64,000 nucleotides of DNA from assembly GCA_022457065.1 (NCBI GenBank), contig JAJGBQ010000001.1, forward strand, positions 6,510,001-6,574,000, written 5' to 3'. The position numbers and the translations under genes were made by a program. Each line of letters begins with the position of its first letter. Within the stretch, counting starts at the first letter, position 1. Below the pieces are notes generated by a model. It ran no database searches and was not told the DNA's origin. It was given only the letters and a program-made list of their open reading frames with translations. Below, piece by piece: positions 57,396 through 64,000 of the stretch. The DNA is from Curvularia sp. ZM96 (lineage: Eukaryota > Ascomycota > Dothideomycetes > Pleosporales > Pleosporaceae).

Positions 57396-59033
57396 ACATT
57401 TTCTCTTTTGTCAACATTATGCATCTTGGATTTTCCTGCATTTTGAATGATTTTTTTATACAGCATGTTGGCGTACCAAAACTAGTCTTGGCATCCTCGT
57501 TCTATACCCTCACCGGCGTTGGCATTTCCAACTTTTTACAGCTGTAGACTAGCAATTTCATCTTATAAGGAAAGCAAAGTGACTTTCTTACTATCTACCA
57601 TCTTGTTTCTTTTCGCGTAGAAAAAACTCGGTTCCCCCATCTTTATCGGGCCTGGAGTCCCGCTAGGACAACGGAGCGACTACGGATGCAGCCTTGACAC
57701 GAGTAATACCGGCTGCTGGCGTTAGGCTACCAGCGTTCGTCATCTTGTGGGGGAGATGTTGGCTAGATGCTCGCCTATTGCAATGAGTGCTCAACGGTAA
57801 TTTTGTTCAAGATCACGATCGTCGAAGCCGTTGGGGGAATGTGATCGCGCACGCACGCTAACCTGGTGAAATCGACTATCACAATCTACTTTCTAAATTT
57901 TTCACAGCCACTGCCCCATGTTGACCTCCACTACGGTTTCAAGACCCATGAGACGTCCAACCGAATAGACCTTCTACAAGGTATCTTATCAAGAAATGCA
58001 ACTCGGACCATGTAGGATAGACAGCAAGTGGAATGTACATACGTACGATTCGGCATCAATGCGGTCAACTGGGGAAGAGAAACGCCGAAATTCGAGCGCC
58101 CCCACTCATGGCGTTATGTATGCTCAACACAACAGACTGAGTCTAGCAAGGGCCGTCATGTCGATGCCTGAAAACCACGTTCATATTGGTCCAAGTTCTG
58201 AGCGCACATTGTGTTGTGCCTTGAGACGGCTATTCAGTGAGGTTTATGCCATATTTTTTCTAAGATCAAGCATGTATCGCCTTCCATTAATGATGAGTAG
58301 TTCAAATAAGGGTATCAGCAAGTGAAATGGCGACATTGATGATCTTCAGGCCGAACAATCACCTCAGATGGACGGATGTGGCGTTCTGCTACTCCACCAT
58401 TTACTGCACGCCAGTCGTAGCAGGTCAGCCTTGTGTTTCAGTACCATGACCTTGGACCCAGAAAAAAATAGAACGCGGCATTCGTTCTCGAAGCCTATAG
58501 GCCATAAGCACATCTACGGCGCTGTGCCTAGTGTACACAGAACTATCGTTCCTCGTATTCATACATATCCCCAAACTCTGGTCCCTCATACACGGGCAGA
58601 CTGCGGATCCAAAAATGCAGATGCGTAATAACAAGAGGGAATTGTTTGCACCAAACAGGATTCACCTTCGACGCATTATGCCACTCGGGACTGCAGTATT
58701 ACCCTCTAATTACAGTTGATCAATACCGTTTTCACTTGGTCGCAGACAACAGGGTAGTAAACACGACTGCTAGAAGCTCGGAGCCCATGTCCACGCAACA
58801 CCTTCTACCCTGTCTCGATTTCGTCACTCGTATTTCCGCTCTACTTCCCCTGTCAGAAGCACAAGCTCAAGCTCTGCCTTGTCGGAACCTCCATACCTAT
58901 TCAAGCCATCTAGGGGCGTATATCTTTAGAAAAGCATAAATACAAGACCAAAACTCCGTCGTCTAGGTACCCCTTCACATCCAGTCCACTCTTTTCAATA
59001 CCAACTGCAAAACAAGAAAAAACGCCCATCACA
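57396..59033. other. Intergenic region
   Basis: The 1.6 kb contains no convincing gene. The last 100 bp form the promoter of the small secreted protein. Frames at 57996-58325 and 58646-58939 are open but featureless. Confidence 0.5.
58935..58942 (+). promoter_or_regulatory. Candidate TATA box of the small secreted protein gene
   Basis: CATAAATA lies about 95 bp upstream of the ATG. It is followed by a pyrimidine-rich leader and an A-rich start context (ATCACAATG). This layout is common for highly expressed fungal genes, but no transcript data support it. Confidence 0.4.
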
Positions 59034-59549
59034 ATGCACTTCACCCTCCCCCTAACCACCCTCCTGGCTACCACCGCCTCCGCCCTCTCCGTGCCCGCAC
59101 CCCACTGGCGCTTCCCACCACCACCATCCCACGGCCTCCAGAACGAACACATCGCCGTCTCCTCCTACAGCCTGCGCAAAATAAACTCAACCATCCAATC
59201 CGTCTCCTTCCACATCTCCGCAGCCCATGGCCAGAACGTAACCTGCAGCACGGGCGCCATCCCCCTTCTCCCCAGCTCCATCGTGCCGTGTGCCGGCGAA
59301 GCCGCGGACGCTGGATTCCGCTTCTCGCTCTCTGAGCTCGGCGGCAGCAGCGTGAATGCCACGGCCCCTGCTGCAGTAAAGGATCCGAATCAGTACGCGC
59401 TTACTATTTACCATGGCAACGGAAGGGAAGGCAAGTGGGGAAGGGTGGCAGTTCCGACCTACTGCCATGCAGGGGGTATGGGACCGAGTGATTTTGCTTG
59501 CGTGCAGGTTCCGGTTGGGTCACAGTTTGGGGTTACGCTGCGTGGTTGA
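59034..59549 (+). CDS. Small secreted cysteine-containing protein (AA1/Alt a 1-like fold possible)
   Basis: A single exon encodes 171 residues with a clear signal peptide (MHFTLPLTTLLATTASALS). The mature part has four cysteines (NVTCSTG, IVPCAGE, PTYCHAGG, DFACVQV), enough for two disulfides, and N-glycosylation sites (NST, NVT, NAT). The pattern of a beta-rich domain with RFSLSEL, YALTIYH and VPTYCHAGG recalls fungal AA1-like/Alt a 1-like secreted domains. This assignment is from memory and tentative. Small secreted proteins of this type can be cell-wall or host-interacting proteins. No paralogue is visible in the window. Confidence 0.8.
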   Translation: MHFTLPLTTLLATTASALSVPAPHWRFPPPPSHGLQNEHIAVSSYSLRKINSTIQSVSFHISAAHGQNVTCSTGAIPLLPSSIVPCAGEAADAGFRFSLSELGGSSVNATAPAAVKDPNQYALTIYHGNGREGKWGRVAVPTYCHAGGMGPSDFACVQVPVGSQFGVTLRG

Positions 59550-60098
59550 GGTATCGGGGATGGAAGGGAAAGATAGCTTGGGGAGAAAGATGGAGGTGGA
59601 GAGATGGGGGTCTGGGACTGCGGGTTTTTGTGTATAATTCCGGGGATGGAGTGGAGGAAGAGGAAGGAAGGGAGGTTTTACTTTCTAGTATATGAAATTT
59701 TTCTTGGATGTGAGATTGATTGATTCAATACATGGCCTTTTTTTCTATCCGGCTTTTCGTTTGGGAGAGTGACAGTGTGGTTTGTTGCAAGAAATATAAG
59801 CGATTTGAATCTTTCCGAATTACAAAAAGAGAGTGGCTATCTGTGATATCTCGATCAAGACATAATGTGTAGTACCTGAAGATTTTGGACCTCGACACGG
59901 TGATACATCGTTATCTAACATGCAACAAAAAACCCTTCTAACTTAACACATCCCATACAATCTCCGCCGTCAACACACTACCAGACTTTCTCCCGCATAT
60001 CCACCTCGTCTTTCTAGTACAACTTGAGAATCTCTACATCCCCATAATTATTCCCACATATAAAGCAAAACATACGAATGAAGCAACGAGACGAAGCC
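59550..60098. other. Intergenic region between convergent genes
   Basis: It is the 3' flank of both neighbours. A G-rich stretch follows the stop of the secreted protein. No gene is seen. Confidence 0.5.
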
Positions 60099-62643
60099 TC
60101 ACCCCCTCCCTTGATCTTTCCCATCCTTCCCACCCGAATACTTCCTCCGACTAGCGTAATACCCCACAATCTCCCTCCCTTTTCTCACACCCTCCCCAAA
60201 AGCCTCCTTAACATGTTCCACACTATACCTCCGTGACCTAAGCTCCTTGGCAAACGCGTACGCCACATCCTCATCGTAGGCGCCATCGTCGCTGCCATGC
60301 GCGAGTTGAAAAGAATCCACCAGCGCAGCAATCAGACCCTGGATATGTTCTAGGCCAATGTTTTCCCTATGCATACCAAACGTCCGCGCGATGGCGCCCA
60401 TAGCGCGGGCGGTAGCAGAAGTAATAGTATTCTTGCGTTTGCGCATGGCGTTAGAGACGTAGCGGGTTCTTCTACTGCGGCGAAATTCGTGAAGGTTAAG
60501 GATTTGAGCGCAGACTTCGTCATTGTCTGCGAGGTCACAGAGTTTGGAGATAGGAAAGTGGGATAGGATGGTGGAGGCGGGGACGGAGGCCCAGACCATG
60601 CGTTCTAGAGGGTTTAGTAAGGCGTTGGTAAGAGGGAGAGGGACAGGGAGGTGACGTACCGGCGTAGCCTTTGTAGCGTGCCCACCATGCTTGGCCCTCG
60701 GCCTGGAGCATCTGTAAGACATCGGCTACGGGGAGGGTTTTGTTTGGTGCGGTTAGGAGGGGATGATTGAGGGCGACTGGCGAGAAGTTAGATGAAATCC
60801 CCTGCTTCTCCTAATTTGAATTCGCTCACCAACTGCAATTTGCGGATCTTCCATTACACTAGCTTTGACGAGGGCTTGGAGGAGGCTCGTACATAGGGAA
60901 ACGAAGGTTGATGCTCCGCCTTTCACAGATAAGTCTAGACATAGGATTATGCCGTTAGCAAGTTCTTTATACTTACCTGCTTTTGTCAGGGAACTTACGC
61001 GAATTCGTCAGCACCATGATTGCCTGCTGACCCTGACCTTCAGGGGAGAATGGCGGAGGATACTCTCCGCGCCAGTTCTCAAAGGCTTGGCTAATAAAGC
61101 CGGTCTCTTTGCTGAATATAGTCCAGCTTTTCGCACTCCAAACGCGAAAGGCGATGGTGCGCTTGGTGAGCTCTGGTGAGGGTTGACAGTGATCTACTGA
61201 GCCTTCGACGTCCATCCAGCATTCCTGGGCCTCGTTCTCAGTGCTCAGAACAAGTGCCTTGTGTCCAAGCAGCTGTTTAGGTATCGTGAATGTGTATGGC
61301 TGCTGAGGTGCAACGCACTGATTCGCCATCCTAGCTTTATCCCTCTCCCTCTCCACGGCACGCCGAACAAGCGACCTATACGTTCGCCTTGTCCTAGGCG
61401 ACTTCGCATACCTTGCCATGCCCGAAACGAGATTCTCTTCTACTTTTCTGCGTGGCAGTTCTACGCCTAAGTCTATTGCCGCTTCTTCGATGATCTGATG
61501 AACGTCTTTATATTTCCCTTCAGGATCGTTGAAGGGAACTGCCATCACACGCGCAAACTCGGGGAAAGCGCGTCCGCCAAAGAGCAGTATGTGGCTCTTG
61601 AACTGATAGCGGATAGATCTGAGTGGGAGGTTTAGGCTGGTGATTTTGTTGAACACTTGAGGAATGATCCATATGTCGGTACTGTCATACCATCGGTAGA
61701 GGATAGTCAACAGAGCCCTCTCATCCTCATCCCATAGATGGCCTGGAGGCCTTTCAATGTTTCGTAAAGCTTCTAGGGATTCTAGATTACTAAGCTCTTT
61801 TGAACGTGGGCTAGGTGTAGAATGGTTACTAATGCTTGTATTTTTTGATATTGACCCTTTTTGTACTTGGGAATCATTTGAACGTGGGGTAGTTGTGAAA
61901 AAGTCACTAGGCGTTCTCGATCTCGATGTCGACCTTCGTTGAACTCGTCGAGAATCATTCGAACGTGGCGCGGGTGTGCAGAGGAGGCTCGGTCTTTTCA
62001 TCTTGAAATTCAACATCCGTCGTACTCGCCTTGAACTATTCGCTGTGGCGCCCCTATTAGAGTGACGGCTCTCCTTATCAGATTCTAAAAGGTTTCGAGC
62101 GGCATTCTTTGACGATAAGCGAGTCGGACAAGGCGTCAATTGCACGTCGAAACTACTAGATTCGTGCGCCGGTGACTTGGATCCAGGCTTGGAAATTTCA
62201 GACCCTTCTCTCACGGGTGTAATGGCGAATTTCTTCAATTGTCCGTAGAGGCTGTTCGAATGTATCTCAGAGGCAGAGGAGGAACAAGGAAACGTCACTA
62301 TAGGCGATGAACTCTGTAGATCCGAAAACGAAGGTGACGAGCTTGACGATTCAAGCATCAAGGAATCCTGACTGGGCTCGGGCTTAATGCGTGGCGAAAT
62401 AAAGACATCCTCAATTGAGGGAAGAATTTCCTCCTCATCCTTACAGTGTTGGCTGCTAGGGAGATCTATTTCAAGGTAGTCAGCACCTGCTTTGCTCATA
62501 AAAAGGGTTAGAAAAGTTGGTAGTTCCCTACCGAGTTCGTCCGGTTGGGGCTGCTCTTCCTCTCTCTGGATGATGGCAGCTTCTCTGGCCGGCTCCCATA
62601 GCAATACGCCGCCATTCGCTGCTTGCCATATGTGATTTGCCAT
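60099..62643 (-). CDS. Uncharacterised fungal protein with DUF7587-like domain
   Basis: Four exons (60999-62643, 60830-60934, 60660-60776, 60099-60604) give 790 residues. The N-terminal 300 residues are Ser/Arg-rich and probably disordered. A segment HLWDEDERALLTILYRW to about 440 looks helical and may be a SANT/Myb-like fold. From about residue 495 the sequence reads AFRVWSAKSW, then GFISQAFENW, STFVSLCTSLLQALVKASV, DPQIAVVALNHPL, WARYKGYAERMVWASVP. From memory this matches fungal DUF7587 proteins. The joining intron (60935-60998) has GTAAGT, CTAAC and TAG, and keeps the frame through the domain. Reading through instead would end the first part at a stop at 60973. Function is unknown. Confidence 0.78.
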
Positions 62644-63885
62644 GATGAAGGTACTTGTGAATCAGTTCGAGTCAGTTCCTAATTGAACCTGAAAGGTGGC
62701 ATCAATCATTTGGTATAGCGAACTGTCGAAGTCCTAGATTGCCTGGCGCGTCATGGCTTTGGCAAACTTCGTACGCGCGACTCGACGCGCCGTCGCGCCT
62801 TGAAAGCACGTAAAAAGCCATACGACGTGTGACGGACGCGTCTCGCGCGTGGCGAAGTGAAGAGGCTATCGTAGCCACAGTGGCGTAGGCGGACACGCGT
62901 TGTAGAATCTGCGATGCTAGGTAAGATGGGGTTGTAAAAACTTCGTTAGTACTGGTGTCATGAGGTGAGAAGACTAGCCAGGCTATTGAAACACTCTGAG
63001 CCCTTCATTTCGAAACTAATTATCCAACCCCTGTTCAATCAGAGGTAAAACTGCGTTAATCTGCTCAACCAAAAAGCAAACAGCGACATGATTCAGAGTA
63101 CCGATATCATTTTCTAGTCCGAAGGCAACATTGGCATTTTTGCACAAGTCGTACACATGATCTGAGTAACATATAGGCGCAGATAGGTAGGAATGTTTAA
63201 TGTCTACAATAACAATAGCAACAACAGTAAAAAAGGCAGACGTATGTATGTTTTGGAAAAGGAATCAACCACTATTACCTTCCCACGCTACGTGACATTC
63301 GTTATCTGTGAAAAGCGTTGATATGAAAAAAACAACATCATGAATCGACTAAAGGAAGAACATGAGACTGTGACCTTTTTGGGGAGGGCTCCGGATAGGA
63401 TGATGGGGAGCGGGGTAAAACAATCTTTCCGAAAAGAAAACGAAATTGAAATATGCAGAGCATACAAGAGGAATTGTTTTTCAGTGCTTGAAACACTATT
63501 GGCTGGCTGGATCGCAACGATCAAAGTACAGGCATCTGATATGCGTATGCAACAAGATAGAGGACAAGAAGCAAAAGACTGTAATATGCCGCAAGCTTTT
63601 GGAGAAAGCAAGTTACGTATGATACTGAACCTTTGAAAGCAGGGTCGGTGAATTGGCCGACATGGTATGGCTCCATCTGCTGCTTCTGGTGGAAGTGTAC
63701 ACCTAGTGACAGGATGTTCGGTTTGCATAAGCGCCCAAGCGCAGTGCTTTGGCTGCGAACGTGCATATGCGAGGTCCCACCCGCATATAGCCAGTGAACG
63801 GCTGAATGAGAAAGCGATTTCTCACGCCAGATCACTCTCCACCAACAAGACTAACGACGCCTCGCCGAAGTGCATGACTGTTCGC
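62644..63885. other. Intergenic region
   Basis: It contains the promoter of the DUF7587-like gene and the 3' flank of the truncated gene at the edge. Frames at 63288-63728 (-) and 63340-63636 (+) overlap each other and have no motifs. No gene is called. Confidence 0.45.
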
Positions 63886-64000
63886 TTATTTGTGACCATG
63901 CTGCTCGGTGCAGATCTTCCTTACGACCCACTTCTCCCAGAACTTGCGCTGCTGGTTGGTGACCATGACGCCATCGTCCCCTAACGCGTCTACGCTGTCC
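63886..64000 (-). CDS. 3' end of an unidentified gene (cut by window edge)
   Basis: The last 37 codons before a TAA at 63886-63888 read as a plausible protein end: DDGVMVTNQQRKFWEKW, then VVRKICTEQHGHK. Codon use is normal for the genes here, and the frame stays open to the window end. I do not recognise the family, and the rest of the gene is outside the window. It could be a chance frame, but the amino-acid composition argues against that. Confidence 0.5.
   Translation of the reverse strand, partial: DSVDALGDDGVMVTNQQRKFWEKWVVRKICTEQHGHK

Noticed and set aside
63288..63728. 146-codon minus-strand frame near the right end
   Set aside because: It overlaps an equally open plus-strand frame and shows no motif; there is no evidence that either is translated.
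26360..64000. Possible secondary-metabolite cluster around squalene synthase and the oxidoreductase
   Set aside because: No polyketide synthase, NRPS, terpene cyclase, P450 or pathway regulator is present. ERG9 is a primary-metabolism gene flanked by housekeeping genes.
1..64000. CRISPR arrays, bacterial operons, rRNA or tRNA genes
   Set aside because: No regularly spaced repeats, no ribosome-binding-site-led operons, and no tRNA-like box A/box B pairs were found by eye. A covariance-model scan would settle tRNAs.

Overview
The window comes from a filamentous ascomycete, most likely a pleosporalean Dothideomycete. Genes carry short introns (about 47-61 nt) with GTAAGT/GTACGT-type donors and CTAAC/CTGAC branch sites. 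The protein set is fungal, and the repeats show the C-to-T signature of repeat-induced point mutation (RIP). The genus cannot be fixed from sequence reading alone.

Positions 1 to about 26,150 are a nested transposon graveyard, very AT-rich and full of TAG/TAA stops. The outermost copy is a family-1 Ty3/Gypsy chromovirus on the + strand (1122-25160, in three pieces). Other elements sit in or beside it: a younger minus-strand family-1 copy at the left edge (1-1121), a complete family-1 copy (2570-9884), and a complete minus-strand family-2 element (10222-23996). The family-2 element holds a less mutated + strand relative (16796-23743). Two 5-bp target duplications, TTAAG and CTAAT, prove the order of the last two insertions. 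The outer element lies against a Fot1/pogo-type transposase relic (25161-26153). All the retroelements whose 3' part is visible carry an antisense reading frame between pol and the 3' LTR, with paired cysteines, a charged helix and, in family 2, an acidic tail. I regard this as the most interesting unexplained feature.

From about 26.2 kb the sequence changes abruptly to ordinary euchromatin with 13 gene models plus one fragment at the right edge. In order these are: a secreted isochorismatase-type hydrolase (-), a secreted alpha/beta hydrolase (-), a quinone-oxidoreductase-like MDR protein (+), elongation factor Spt5 (+), a CSC1/OSCA-type cation channel (+), a secreted alpha-carbonic anhydrase (+), a J-domain protein with a DnaJ-X region (-), cap-binding eIF4E (-), squalene synthase (-), a SelW/Rdx-like thioredoxin-fold protein (+), a large DUF8004-like protein (+), a small secreted cysteine protein (+), a DUF7587-like protein rebuilt from two reading frames (-), and the 3' end of an unidentified gene (-).

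These genes do not form an evident biosynthetic cluster. They mix housekeeping functions (transcription elongation, translation initiation, sterol synthesis, chaperone) with secreted or lineage-specific proteins, the latter nearest the transposons and toward the right end. Exon boundaries were placed by hand from splice signals and frame continuity, and all 13 complete models give uninterrupted frames. Domain names come from remembered family motifs, not searches.
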